DNA from: JANMDN01 sp031376285
GTDB lineage: Bacteria; Actinomycetota; Thermoleophilia; Miltoncostaeales; Miltoncostaeaceae
Assembly (NCBI GenBank): GCA_031376285.1
Contig: JANMDN010000033.1
Location: 1 to 60,193, forward strand
Length of the DNA: 60,193 bases
Direction: 5' to 3'
In this document: positions 7,414-16,143 of the stretch, piece by piece
Numbering within the stretch: the stretch's first letter is position 1
Layout: the number at the start of each line of letters is the position of its first letter
Translations under genes and position numbers: made by a program
The notes under the pieces: model-generated
The model's input: the letters and a program-made list of their open reading frames with translations, nothing else
Databases searched by the model: none
What the model was told of the DNA's origin: nothing

Positions 7414-9426
7414 TCACTCGGTCACCTGGGCCAGCAGCGCCTGGATTTCGGCCTCCAGCGTCTTGATCTCGGCGTCGATCTCCGCGAGGGGCCGCGGCGG
7501 GACGTAGCGGTAGAAATGCCTGGTGAGCGGGATTTCGTATCCGATCTTCGTCTTCGCGTAGTCGACCCATGCGTCGGGCACGAAGGGGTGAACCTCCGCC
7601 GCCACGTAGGCGTCGACCGCGGCCCGGAACTCGGGCGAGGCCAAGCGCTCGGTGGCGTCGGCCTCGAAGGCCAGCTTGGTCGCCGGCAGCGGAACATTCT
7701 CACCGTCGCGCAGATCGGGATCGGGCTCGGGGTTGCCCTTCGTATCCGTGAGGGCCGGCGCGTCGGGATCGCGGACCGCGAGGGCGTCCCACGCGGCCTT
7801 CGATTGCGGCCCGGTCAGGCCGTGCGCTTTGAGGACTGGATCGATCACCTTCGCAGCGGCGTCGCGGTCGGTCCCCGACAGACCAAGGTGGGCAGCGAGC
7901 GCCTTGACGAGGGCGCTTCGGGCGTCGTCGCTCAGCTTGGCGAGCCCCTTCGCCTCGGCAAGCGCCGAAAGCGTCTCGTCGGTGATTTCCCAGCGCAGGC
8001 GCAGGGGACGCTCGACGGTGATTCGCATGAAGCCGAACGACTCGTTCGGGAGGATCTTGACCCGATCGCCTTCGGTGAAGTCGCCGTAGAGGCGCGTGAT
8101 CTCGGCAATCTGCTCAGCACTGATCTCCTTGCGCTTCTCCCCGAGGCTCTTTCGCATTTTCACGAACAGTTCGCGGGCGTCGACGAGCTGCACCTTGCCG
8201 CGGCGCTCGGGGCGTTTGCGGTTGGTGACGACCCAGAAATACGTCGAGATGCCGGTGTTGTAGAAGAGCTGATCGGGCAGGGCGACGACGGCCTCAAGCC
8301 AGTCATGCTCGATGATCCACCGGCGGATCTCGCTCTCGCCTGAGGCGGCGGCGCCGGTGAAGAGCGGCGACCCGTTGAAGACGATCGCCAGGCGCGACCC
8401 ACCCTGCTCGGGCTGCTTCATCTTGCTGATCATGTGTTGAAGGAAGAGGAAGCTGCCGTCGTTGATGCGCGGTAGCCCTGCGCCGAAGCGGCCCGCGAAG
8501 CCCTGCCCGCTGTGCTCTGTGCGAACGGCGTCGTCGACCTTCTTCCACTCCACGCCAAAGGGCGGGTTGGCGAGCAAGTAGTGGAAGGTGCGTCCTGGGT
8601 GGCCGTCGTCGGAGAACGAGTTGCCAAACGCGATCTGCGAACCATCCTGGTTCTTGAGCATCATGTCGCTGCGACAGATCGCGTACGACTCAGCGTTGAG
8701 TTCCTGGCCGAAGACCTCAAGTGTGGCGTTCGGGTTGAGTTCGCGGAGGCGGTCCTCAGCGACGGAGAGCATCCCGCCGGTGCCACAGGCCGGGTCGAGC
8801 ATCGTTCGGACGATGCCGGGCTTTCGTAGCACGTCGCCGTCCTCGATGAACAGGAGATCGACCATCAGGCGGATCACCTCACGCGGCGTGAAGTGCTCGC
8901 CGGCAGTCTCGTTCGAGAGCTCCGAGAAGCGCCGAACGAGCTCCTCGTAGAGGTAGCCCATCTCGAGGTTCGAGACGGCCTCGGGGTGCAGGTCGATCTC
9001 GGCGAACTTCGAGACGACGAGGTAGAGGAGCTTCGCCTCGGCAAGGCGCGCGATCTGGGTCTCGAAGTTGAACTTCTCGATGACCTCACGGGCACCGAGC
9101 GAGAACGCTCCGATGTATGCGCGCAGGTTCGCGGCGATGTTGCCAGGATCGGCAAGGAGCTTCGGGAAGTCGAACTTCGAGGTGTTGAAGAACTGCGGGC
9201 CGGCCACGTTGCGGAGGATCGGCTCGACGTTCTCGACCCTCCCACTGATGCGCTCGGCCTCTGCAAGGACCGCGGGCTTCGTCGCCTCAAGAACGCAATC
9301 GAGCCGCCGCAGAACGACCAGCGGCAGGATGACCTTCCCGTACTCGGACTGTTTGTAGTCCCCACGCAGCAGATCGGCCACCGACCAAATGAACGCCGCG
9401 TGGTTCTTGATGCGCTCCGTGCTCAT
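7414..9426 (-). CDS. hsdM: type I restriction-modification DNA methyltransferase subunit
   Basis: A 670-residue N6-adenine methyltransferase subunit that works with HsdS. An N-terminal helical domain precedes the methyltransferase fold, in which the SAM-binding motif I is LDPACGTGGMLSVA and the catalytic motif IV is LANPPFGVEWKK. The long C-terminal helical tail ends in a coiled segment (LAEIDAEIKTLEAEIQALL) of the kind that contacts HsdS. The start ATG at 9426 overlaps the stop of the GIY-YIG gene (ATGA). The gene is separated from hsdS by an ATPase gene and by a 227-bp regulatory-looking gap, so HsdM can be made independently of the R and S subunits. Confidence 0.94.
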   Translation of the reverse strand: MSTERIKNHAAFIWSVADLLRGDYKQSEYGKVILPLVVLRRLDCVLEATKPAVLAEAERISGRVENVEPILRNVAGPQFFNTSKFDFPKLLADPGNIAANLRAYIGAFSLGAREVIEKFNFETQIARLAEAKLLYLVVSKFAEIDLHPEAVSNLEMGYLYEELVRRFSELSNETAGEHFTPREVIRLMVDLLFIEDGDVLRKPGIVRTMLDPACGTGGMLSVAEDRLRELNPNATLEVFGQELNAESYAICRSDMMLKNQDGSQIAFGNSFSDDGHPGRTFHYLLANPPFGVEWKKVDDAVRTEHSGQGFAGRFGAGLPRINDGSFLFLQHMISKMKQPEQGGSRLAIVFNGSPLFTGAAASGESEIRRWIIEHDWLEAVVALPDQLFYNTGISTYFWVVTNRKRPERRGKVQLVDARELFVKMRKSLGEKRKEISAEQIAEITRLYGDFTEGDRVKILPNESFGFMRITVERPLRLRWEITDETLSALAEAKGLAKLSDDARSALVKALAAHLGLSGTDRDAAAKVIDPVLKAHGLTGPQSKAAWDALAVRDPDAPALTDTKGNPEPDPDLRDGENVPLPATKLAFEADATERLASPEFRAAVDAYVAAEVHPFVPDAWVDYAKTKIGYEIPLTRHFYRYVPPRPLAEIDAEIKTLEAEIQALLAQVTE

Positions 9427-10295
9427 TGAGAATTCTCGCCCCCGCCTTGCGCCGCGTCCTGGATCTGGGCAAGCGTGCGCCCGGTCTCGTCTTTCCATTC
9501 GACGCGGCCGTTCGCGGAACGGCCCAGGAGCACACAGGCCGCGGTCGACGACGCGCCGAAGACGTAGTCGCGAGCGAGGCGGTATGCGGTCCCATTGGAG
9601 ACCAAAACGCCCTCTGCGATCAGCAGGTCTCGTAACCGGCGCGGGTCTTTGAACGACGGCGTCGTACTCAGCCGGCCGGTCGCCCCCTTGTAGACGAGAA
9701 AACCCTCAGAGACCTCACGGCCCTCTGCGTTTGTCCCTTCACCCCGCAGGATGAGCTTCGGGGAGTCCACCACGGGGTTCTCATCAGGGCGCTCGAAAGC
9801 CTCTATCCCCACGATAGGGTAGATCAGGAGCATGTCGCTCAGAAACGCCTCAGCGAACGCTTTGTCCGCTTCTGACAGCCTTGGCGTGTTCTGCGGCTTG
9901 CCGTTGTCGAGTTCAACCCGGCCCACAGCGCCAGCGATCTCAAGCAGTCGAGCCTCCAAGTAGCGCACGTGCGCCTTGTTGAGGTCCTCGTCCTTGCTGG
10001 TGAAGGCGACGCACTGGGTCCAGAACTCCTTCTCGCCCCGCGCGTGCGTGGTCAGACGTGCTCGAAGCTCATCCGCCTCGCCGATGTAGATCCGTTGCCG
10101 GAACTCCTCCGACTCCGCCCTCCCATGGAGGATGTAGACACCAGCCCGTGAGAAGTAGTCGTGATTTTTGACCGCGGGCAGCGCGAGTCGCGGAAAGCAG
10201 AGGGCAACCCCGGTCCAGTTGGTCTTCTCAACGATCCGGAGGCCGTCAACCGTCCCGTCGGTCAGGAAGATCTTGATGCTGAACGGCTGCGTCAT
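9423..10295 (-). CDS. GIY-YIG nuclease-family protein with DUF4357 domain
   Basis: A 290-residue protein. Near residues 50-80, GVYILHG and RIYIGEADELRARL form the GIY-YIG pair with the downstream Arg. The C-terminal ~100 residues (GFLVYKGATGRL...LRDLLIAEGVLV) match DUF4357, a small domain often fused to GIY-YIG and found with R-M genes. GIY-YIG domains cut DNA, but whether this one is active is not known. The start ATG at 10295 was chosen because the frame above it is a low-complexity intergenic read. It overlaps hsdM by ATGA and is the first gene of the R-M transcript. Confidence 0.85.
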   Translation of the reverse strand: MTQPFSIKIFLTDGTVDGLRIVEKTNWTGVALCFPRLALPAVKNHDYFSRAGVYILHGRAESEEFRQRIYIGEADELRARLTTHARGEKEFWTQCVAFTSKDEDLNKAHVRYLEARLLEIAGAVGRVELDNGKPQNTPRLSEADKAFAEAFLSDMLLIYPIVGIEAFERPDENPVVDSPKLILRGEGTNAEGREVSEGFLVYKGATGRLSTTPSFKDPRRLRDLLIAEGVLVSNGTAYRLARDYVFGASSTAACVLLGRSANGRVEWKDETGRTLAQIQDAAQGGGENSQ

Positions 10296-10513
10296 CGCCG
10301 GCCGACCGCATCGCGCGTGGTGCGAGCCGCCGAAGTCGTGGGAGGTGGGCAGGTGCGCGGGAACACGGGACCCCCGGAGCGAGGTAGGGACGCCACAGGT
10401 ACGCGGCTCGGGCAGCCTATCCCTCCCATCCCTTGCGCCCGCTGACGTTTCGGTCCGCCGGAACCGGACACGGTTGACCGTGCCCGCGCCCCGTTCCCGC
10501 GATAGATATGCGG

Positions 10514-10529
10514 ATACCGAAATCGGTAT
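10514..10529. promoter_or_regulatory. dyad in the 376-bp gap upstream of the GIY-YIG/hsdM unit
   Basis: The gap 10296-10671 holds no convincing gene. Its notable element is ATACCGA-AA-TCGGTAT at 10514-10529, with 7-bp arms, flanked by AT-richer sequence (GATATGCGG on one side, TTCATATGCATTC on the other) in otherwise very GC-rich DNA. It lies about 220 bp ahead of the GIY-YIG start, so it may be the operator/promoter zone of the R-M transcript. No -35/-10 pair is clear enough to assign. Confidence 0.4.
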
Positions 10530-10671
10530 GCGAAACACCCATTCATATGCATTCTGCGCGTGAGGGAGCTCGGCGCGGGATCGTCTTTCAGGCGCCGCGC
10601 AGGTCGCCCAGAGGAGGGAGATCGGCGGGGCGTGGATCCCTTCCTCCAGCTCGGACGGCGAGCAGGGATCG

Positions 10672-12141
10672 TCAGCCGGAAGGTGTTCCTGATCGGTCCC
10701 CGCCGCTGAGCCCGCGCCCAGCCAACAGGCGCCAGTAGCCCGTCGGATCCTTCAGCGAGGTCCCGACGTGCTCGACAAGGCGCGCCTCGGCGAGGTGTTT
10801 GAGCTGCTTGAGGGCCGTCGGTCGCGAGACGGCGAGGAGATCGACGGCGTCGGTTGTCGTCGCGCGCCCGTGACGACTCAGGTGCTCGACGAGGCGTTGT
10901 GAGCCGAGGGGAAGCTCGGCGGCGAGCCTGCCCGCGATTGTATCTGCCCGCAGGGTCACTCTCACGGAGGCGTCACCCTGGACGAAGACCGGGTCAGGAA
11001 GGCCAGCTCGCCGCATCTCCTCGAACATGCGGTCGACACCTTCGCCGAGTTCCCTCCCGCAGCCGAGGTCGTTCAGTGCGCGGGCGATTCGCGGATTGCG
11101 GGCGTACCGCGTCGAGCGGATCTTCTCGACGCGGACAAGCCCGGGTAGGCGCCCTGGGCTCTCGATCTCGACGCGGTTGTCGAACACGGAAACCCTGATG
11201 TGGTCGCCCGCAAGAGAATACGAGCGATGACAGACCGCGTTCGTGATGGCCTCAAGCCAGGCGAACTCAGGAAGGAGTGTCTCGTACTCGAATCGCCCTG
11301 TCGCGCCGAGACGCCTCACGCGAGGCAACCACCTGCGAAGAAGTCGGCGAGCCTCGTCGAGCTGGGCAGGTATCGGGCCCTCAAGGCGACGATCCTCAAC
11401 GGCGTTGAAACGCTCACCGGTTTCGAGGGAGGTGCCCGCATATCGGAGCAGCCGAACGAACGCGCCCGGCAGGTCGCGCTGTGGGTGAATCCCGAGGATG
11501 AGATGTCCAGCGACCGTCGGCCGCGCGACATCATCCTTGGCTCGGGCGAGTCCTCGGGCATCGAGTGCCTCCTCGGAACGCTTGGTGGCCCGGACTTGAC
11601 GGAGATATCTCGCCAACCGAGTGGGATCGAGATCGGCAAGTGTCGTACCATCGACCGTCGTCGCGTCGTACCGGGAGACGCCCTTGTCGAAGTGCAGCTC
11701 CTGTGCCTCCATCGCGCTGAGCCGGCGACTCTCATCCCCAACTCGGAGCAAAACCTCACCCTTGCGATTCACGTGGACGGTATCGCTGGCGGAGACCTCC
11801 AACACCAGGAGTCGGTCCTGCCATCCTGCGTCGTTGCGGCACGAGATGATCTCGGCCGACGTCCGAACCGGCGGTTCAGTGAAGTCGATGCCAGCTTGAC
11901 GCCATTCGTTGACGCGCTCGCCTGCGCTGTCGATTCCCTCGATCCGTCCGTCGCGGATCCCGACAACGACCACACCTCCCTCCGCGTTCGCGAAAGCAAC
12001 GAGCGTGTCGGCGAGATCACGTGCCCGGATCCGCGCGCTCTTTCGCTCAAGCCACTGGCCCTCCCGGGTCGTCCTCACCAGCTCCACGGCCGAACGCCCG
12101 CGGGCTTTGAGATCTTCGATATTCGTTCGACCAGGGCTCAT
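10672..12141 (-). CDS. AlbA_2-domain ATP-binding regulator-like protein
   Basis: A 489-residue protein with three parts. First is an AlbA_2 (Schlafen-type) domain at about 25-150 with GQWLERKSARI and ANAEGGVVVVGI. Second is an HATPase_c_4 domain at about 300-400 with WLEAITNAVCHRSYS and RELGEGVDRMFEEMR. Third is a C-terminal winged-helix segment (AVDLLAVSRPTALKQLKHL). Such proteins are annotated as putative transcriptional regulators or ATP-dependent helicase-like proteins; the true activity is unresolved. The ATG at 12141 follows an AT-rich stretch (TCTAAAATGTTTAATG) suited to a promoter. It borders the R-M locus and shares the AlbA_2 domain type with HsdR. Confidence 0.82.
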   Translation of the reverse strand: MSPGRTNIEDLKARGRSAVELVRTTREGQWLERKSARIRARDLADTLVAFANAEGGVVVVGIRDGRIEGIDSAGERVNEWRQAGIDFTEPPVRTSAEIISCRNDAGWQDRLLVLEVSASDTVHVNRKGEVLLRVGDESRRLSAMEAQELHFDKGVSRYDATTVDGTTLADLDPTRLARYLRQVRATKRSEEALDARGLARAKDDVARPTVAGHLILGIHPQRDLPGAFVRLLRYAGTSLETGERFNAVEDRRLEGPIPAQLDEARRLLRRWLPRVRRLGATGRFEYETLLPEFAWLEAITNAVCHRSYSLAGDHIRVSVFDNRVEIESPGRLPGLVRVEKIRSTRYARNPRIARALNDLGCGRELGEGVDRMFEEMRRAGLPDPVFVQGDASVRVTLRADTIAGRLAAELPLGSQRLVEHLSRHGRATTTDAVDLLAVSRPTALKQLKHLAEARLVEHVGTSLKDPTGYWRLLAGRGLSGGDRSGTPSG

Positions 12142-12308
12142 CGCTGCCGGAGCATGGCAAGAGCATTAAACATTTTAGAGCTGTTACTAAGCTCGTCCTG
12201 CCGCCGGTCGGGCGAACTGCCCCTTCCCGCGTGATTTGGACCCGTGTCGTCGCTGCCCGTCGGGTCGGCAAGGATCGGGCAAGCTGTGGCATCCGACAGG
12301 AGGCGACG

Positions 12309-12869
12309 ATGGTACGAGCACACCTGCCCGCGGCGGAGAGGCCCGCTCGGCGTATTCGTTCAGTGCGAGCGGCTGTTGTCGCCGGCCTCGTGGCCGCGAC
12401 TATTCCAGCGGCACTTGCCGCGAATGCGACGTCACCGGTGATCACCGAGCGCGGCGTCGGTGGGCTGACGCTCGGCCGGACGCTTGCGCAGGTTCGAGGC
12501 GCGGGCCTCGTCGGACGGGTCACCCCGGGCTGCGAGCTTGCCTCCCCACGTCCGTACGGCGCCAGGCTGCAGGCCCCGCTTCAGGGCTTTGCGACGTTCA
12601 GCGGCCGCGCAGCGACGAGCCGCCTCGTCTCCCTCTCGATCACCGGCGGCGCGGCGACCGACCGGCAGGTCACCATTGGAACGACCGCCGCGAAGGTACG
12701 GCGCGCATACCCGAAGGCCAGGCTCCAGAACTCACGCGCGGGCGATCCGATTGAGATCTACGCGATCGTGGTCGCCCGAGCGAGGCGCGACCGGATCTGG
12801 TTTGTCCTCGACCGTCCCGGCGGCCGCGTTCAATCAATCCACATCCCCGGCCCCGAGTTCTGCGAGTAG
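12309..12869 (+). CDS. secreted hypothetical protein
   Basis: A 186-residue protein with an Arg-rich N-terminus followed by a hydrophobic signal segment (AAVVAGLVAATIPAALAA) and an AxA-type cleavage site near residue 38. The mature part begins with ITERGVGGLTLGRTLAQVR and ends in a Cys-containing tail. AGGAGGCGACG immediately before the ATG is a strong ribosome-binding site. No domain I can name; the repeated 'G-L-T-L-G..' pattern suggests a small exported beta protein. It is followed 13 bp later by the DUF429 gene on the same strand. Confidence 0.6.
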   Translation: MVRAHLPAAERPARRIRSVRAAVVAGLVAATIPAALAANATSPVITERGVGGLTLGRTLAQVRGAGLVGRVTPGCELASPRPYGARLQAPLQGFATFSGRAATSRLVSLSITGGAATDRQVTIGTTAAKVRRAYPKARLQNSRAGDPIEIYAIVVARARRDRIWFVLDRPGGRVQSIHIPGPEFCE

Positions 12870-12882
12870 CGGGCCGCCGTCC

Positions 12883-13677
12883 GTGAGGACGCTCGGCGTC
12901 GACTTCGCCACCGAACCGTCAAGGACGGCGGGGTGCGTGATCGACTGGTCCGGCGGTAAGGGTCGCGTTGTCAGTCTCGACTCGGGACTCGATGACGAGG
13001 CGATCGTCGAGCTCGCGGCCGAGGACGTCGCAAAGGTCGGAATCGATTGCCCGTTCGGCTGGCCGGTCGCGTTCGTCGAAGCCGTCGCCCGCCACGACGG
13101 TGGTGGCGTTTGGCCCGGTCGCGGCGCGGCCGACCCCACCGCCTTTCGCAGACTTCTGTCGCTTCGCGAGACCGACCGCTACGTCCAGCGCGAGCTCGGC
13201 AAGACCCCGCTCAGTGTCTCGGCGAACCTCATCGGCGCGACCGCGATGCGCCTCGCTGGACTCGTCGACCGCCTCGCCCTCGGTGGAGAGGTCGTCGACC
13301 GCAGCGGTGCTGGGCGGTTTGCCGAGGTCTATCCGGCGGCCGCGCTCATGCGGTGGGGCCTGCCAAGTACCGGCTACAAGGGCCGGCCCGGGCGCGCCGA
13401 ACGCGCGCTGATCGTCGATGGGCTCTTGGAGCGACTACCGGGGCTCCATCTCACTGGCAGGGACGTCGCGCGCTGCCGAGGCAGCGATGACATCCTCGAC
13501 AGCCTCATCGCGAGCCTCATCGCCCGCGCGGCCTGGCTCGGCCTGACGGACCCGCCACCGCCGGGCGCCGCGGTAGCAGCAATCGTGGCGCGGGAGGGTT
13601 GGATCCACGTGCCGTTGGGCGCAAGTGCCGCACAACTCTGCGCTCGACCGAGATTCGTCGACCACGTCGGGGACTGA
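12883..13677 (+). CDS. DUF429 domain-containing protein
   Basis: A 264-residue cytosolic protein of the DUF429 family, predicted to have an RNase H-like fold. The N-terminal TLGVDFATEP strand with its Asp, VGIDCPFGWP near 50, and the Arg/Asp-rich centre (RETDRYVQRELG) fit the family, as does the C-terminal DSLIASLIARAAWLG helix. The GTG at 12883 is chosen because RTLGVDF begins the conserved core directly after it; the longer upstream frame runs through the preceding gene. Its function is unknown beyond suggestions of a nuclease-like activity. Confidence 0.8.
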   Translation: MRTLGVDFATEPSRTAGCVIDWSGGKGRVVSLDSGLDDEAIVELAAEDVAKVGIDCPFGWPVAFVEAVARHDGGGVWPGRGAADPTAFRRLLSLRETDRYVQRELGKTPLSVSANLIGATAMRLAGLVDRLALGGEVVDRSGAGRFAEVYPAAALMRWGLPSTGYKGRPGRAERALIVDGLLERLPGLHLTGRDVARCRGSDDILDSLIASLIARAAWLGLTDPPPPGAAVAAIVAREGWIHVPLGASAAQLCARPRFVDHVGD

Positions 13678-13765
13678 TCAGCAACCGAATTCCCCAGTAA
13701 CGATGCCCCGGTCGCCGAACGCCATGACACGTGTAACCGTGATAACACGAATAACGGCATCGGGC

Positions 13766-13796
13766 TTGACCCTCACGCTACGTGAGGTATCAGGAT
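13766..13796 (+). promoter_or_regulatory. MerR-type promoter with operator dyad
   Basis: TTGACC (13766-13771) and CAGGAT (13791-13796) are spaced 19 bp apart, the over-long spacing typical of MerR-controlled promoters. The spacer holds the dyad CCTCACG-CTA-CGTGAGG (13771-13787). The downstream gene encodes a MerR-family regulator, so autoregulation is the natural reading. The predicted transcript start falls about at the ATG at 13804, implying a leaderless mRNA. Confidence 0.78.
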
Positions 13797-13803
13797 TCAT
13801 GTG

Positions 13804-14268
13804 ATGCCGGACGACGCGCACCGACATCAGGACGACGCGCGCAAAATGAGCGACGACGCCACCCTGTCGGTAGGGGATGTGGCCCGCGTGAGTGGGGTCA
13901 GCATTCGAAGCCTGCACCACTACGACGACGTCGGCTTGCTCCGCCCCACCGACCGCAGCGATGCCGGGTATCGGCTCTACTCGCGGCGCGACCTGGATCG
14001 ATTGCAGGAAATTCTCGTGCACCGGGCCCTTGGTCTCTCACTCACGCAGATCTCCCAGATTCTCGATCAGCCAGGACATGATCGGATCGCCACGCTTCGC
14101 GCGACACGGGAGGAACTTCGGGTTGAGGCCGAGCGAATCTCGCGTGTGACCGCGGCCATCGACGCGGCGATTGCCGCCGAGGAACATGGGCGCGTCGTGA
14201 CGCTCGAGGAGATGTTCGGGGGGTTCGACCCGACGACACTGGATCGTGCGATCGGCGACGTTGAATAG
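13804..14268 (+). CDS. MerR family transcriptional regulator, TipAL-like but without effector domain
   Basis: A 154-residue regulator. The winged-helix domain is LSVGDVARVSGVSIRSLHHY followed by DVGLLRPTDRSDAGYRLY, then a dimerising coiled helix (EELRVEAERISRVTAAIDAAI). The tail EEMFGGFDP is where TipAL-type regulators normally enter the TipAS drug-binding domain, but this protein stops 11 residues later with no TipAS-like sequence in any frame downstream. It probably binds the CCTCACG dyad just upstream. ATG 13804 is preferred from the promoter position; ATG 13846 is an alternative. Confidence 0.85.
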   Translation: MPDDAHRHQDDARKMSDDATLSVGDVARVSGVSIRSLHHYDDVGLLRPTDRSDAGYRLYSRRDLDRLQEILVHRALGLSLTQISQILDQPGHDRIATLRATREELRVEAERISRVTAAIDAAIAAEEHGRVVTLEEMFGGFDPTTLDRAIGDVE

Positions 14269-14548
14269 TGCCAACCGTGGAGATCTCACGGCGCTCCCAC
14301 TGTTGGAGCGAAGGCAGGTTCGGGCCCGGCCGACGGCGCTCAGCCGCGCGCGAGCCTCGCCTGACCGGCCTTCCGTTCCTGGAGCGCGACGAACTACTCG
14401 CCGAGGCGAGGCAAAGGTCACGGGGTGCCATTGATCGCGAGGGCCACCGGGAAGGCTCAGACGGTCAGCGGCACCCCGTGGCAGGAGTGCCCTGAGCGTT
14501 CTGGTTGCACAATCGGTCCTCGCGCGACCTGCGGGGCCCACTTTTTTT

Positions 14549-14587
14549 GGGGCCACCCCGGACCACCACCCGGTTCTCAGCGTAGTC
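14549..14587. repeat. 39-nt dispersed repeat, copy A, within a gene-free gap
   Basis: The gap 14269-14921 contains no gene I can support. It does contain a 39-nt element of which the first 23 nt (starting GGGGCCACCCCGG) are identical to a second copy at 34762-34784. The remaining 16 nt share 11 positions, including the terminal GTAGTC. A T7 run (14542-14548) lies just before it and might end transcription of the MerR gene. The two copies sit in different gene contexts, so this looks like a dispersed intergenic repeat rather than a gene-specific control element. Confidence 0.65.
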
Positions 14588-14921
14588 GCGATTCTGTGCC
14601 AGCGGGCGCGACGTTTGTGACAGATGCGTGCCAGTCGGCCCGTCTTCACCAGGATGGCCGGCTCGGGCCTCCGGTATCGGTCGGGTCCGCTGCCGATGAG
14701 GTGGGCTAGGGCCACGGCAAGGTGGGATGGTCCAACCGCCGAACACGAGGTCTCCGAGCCCGTTACCGAGGTGGTGGACAGGGCGCTCGGCGTCGCAGCG
14801 AGATCCCGAACAGCGAACCGACGACGGCGCTGACGAGTGACTGGACCGACACAGGACCCGTGGCGGGGCAGAGGCCGCTTGGCGATAGCCGACTTGAGGC
14901 GGGCGATCTCCACCACCGAAG

Positions 14922-15314
14922 TCAGGGCACTCTCACCCTGACGACGTTCGAGCGCACCGCGGGCGTGAGCGAGGAGTGGTCGTTGTTTGCCAGCTCGGCG
15001 ACAATCTTGTGAGGGCCCGGCTTCAGCTTCAGTGTCTTCCCGGTCGTCTCCTTGGCAGAGAAGTTGTTGTACTTCCCGTCGACGATCAGGTGCCAGTGGC
15101 CGCCGTCGGCCCTGTTCGTTTTCTTGCCGACGAGGGCCGGGTACATCCTGTAGCGGGCGATGCTGACTCGGACGGCCACGATCCGGCCCGATGGCGTCGC
15201 CTTGCTGATCGAAATCGCCGGCTGCTTCGCGTGATGGCCGGCGCTGACTGCCGCGACCACGGCGGGTGTGGCGGCAAGGGCCGCGGCAACGACAAGATGT
15301 GAGAGCGTTCGCAC
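14922..15314 (-). CDS. secreted DUF4399-like protein
   Basis: A 130-residue exported protein. GGAGGT lies 6 nt before the GTG at 15314, which fixes the start despite longer open frame upstream. The signal segment LVVAAALAATPAVVAAVSA is followed by a small beta domain with GGHWHLIVDGKYNN and LKPGPHKIVAELANNDHSS, matching DUF4399, in which the 'GHxH..hD' strand is conserved. Function is unknown. It is transcribed divergently from the ECF sigma factor gene. Confidence 0.7.
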   Translation of the reverse strand: MRTLSHLVVAAALAATPAVVAAVSAGHHAKQPAISISKATPSGRIVAVRVSIARYRMYPALVGKKTNRADGGHWHLIVDGKYNNFSAKETTGKTLKLKPGPHKIVAELANNDHSSLTPAVRSNVVRVRVP

Positions 15315-15435
15315 GGAAGGACCTCCGGTAAGAGCAGCGTGTCGGTTCATTGGTGTCACGCCGCTTGCGTTCCTTACCCTGTGGGGCCGGATCCCCCGGA
15401 GCCAGAGCTGGTCGATGAGGTAAGAAATCCCGATC

Positions 15436-16143
15436 GTGCGACACGAAGAAGACATGGAAGTCGCGGAGTTGGCAGAACATCGGCAGGCGAGGGCAGCCGG
15501 CCGGTTCGACGCCGAGTCTCACGACTGGCTCGACGCGCTTCGCACTGACGGTGAGACGCAGCGCGCCGCGATCGCGCGCTTGCATGACCTACTGCTCGGC
15601 GCCGCCCGCTTCGAGGTCCGTCGCCGCCAGGGCCAGCTCGCGTTCAGCTCCTCGGCCGACCTGGATGAGATCGCGCGCGACGCCGCGGGCGACGCGCTCG
15701 TCTCGGTGCTCGCCCATCTCGACGACTTTCGTGGCCTCAGCCGATTCCGAACGTGGGCATACAAGTTCGCGCTACTCGAAGCTTCCGTGAAGGTCCGGCG
15801 CCGCGCCTGGCGCTCGCGGGAAGCGCCGACCGAGGCGAGTGCACTTGAGGCCCTCGAGAGCCCAGCGCTCGGCCCCGGTGAGGAGACCGAGCAGCGCGAG
15901 CTGATGCGTGCGATCCGGCAAGGCATCGACGTCGCCCTCACCCCGAGACAACGACAGGTGCTCGTTGCGCTCGCGATCAACGGGATGCCGATCGACGTCC
16001 TCGCCGAGGATCTCGCCACGACCCGCGGGGCGCTCTACAAGGTGCTCCACGACGCCCGGCAGGCGCTCCGGCGCCACCTCGCCGACAGCGGACTCGACCT
16101 CGGCCACGCGCGCCTGAGCGGAGGGACACGTGCCGACACCTGA
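15436..16143 (+). CDS. ECF-type RNA polymerase sigma factor
   Basis: A 235-residue sigma-70 family protein. Region 2 includes LDEIARDAAGDALVSVLAHLDDFRGLSRFRTWAY; region 4 is LTPRQRQVLVALAINGMPIDVLAEDLATTRGALYKVLHDAR, a helix-turn-helix for -35 recognition. The N-terminal ~40 residues are longer than usual. The start may be GTG 15436 or ATG 15454. Its last 14 bases overlap a zinc-finger protein that likely holds it inactive. Confidence 0.88.
   Translation: MRHEEDMEVAELAEHRQARAAGRFDAESHDWLDALRTDGETQRAAIARLHDLLLGAARFEVRRRQGQLAFSSSADLDEIARDAAGDALVSVLAHLDDFRGLSRFRTWAYKFALLEASVKVRRRAWRSREAPTEASALEALESPALGPGEETEQRELMRAIRQGIDVALTPRQRQVLVALAINGMPIDVLAEDLATTRGALYKVLHDARQALRRHLADSGLDLGHARLSGGTRADT

Noticed and set aside
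14400..14540. Possible tRNA-like or attachment remnant in the gap after the MerR gene
   Set aside because: No acceptor stem, T-loop or anticodon arm can be drawn.
14038..15585. A 515-codon minus-strand open frame
   Set aside because: It spans the MerR gene, an intergenic gap and another gene in the wrong frame, is Arg/Pro/Ser-rich and has no domain.
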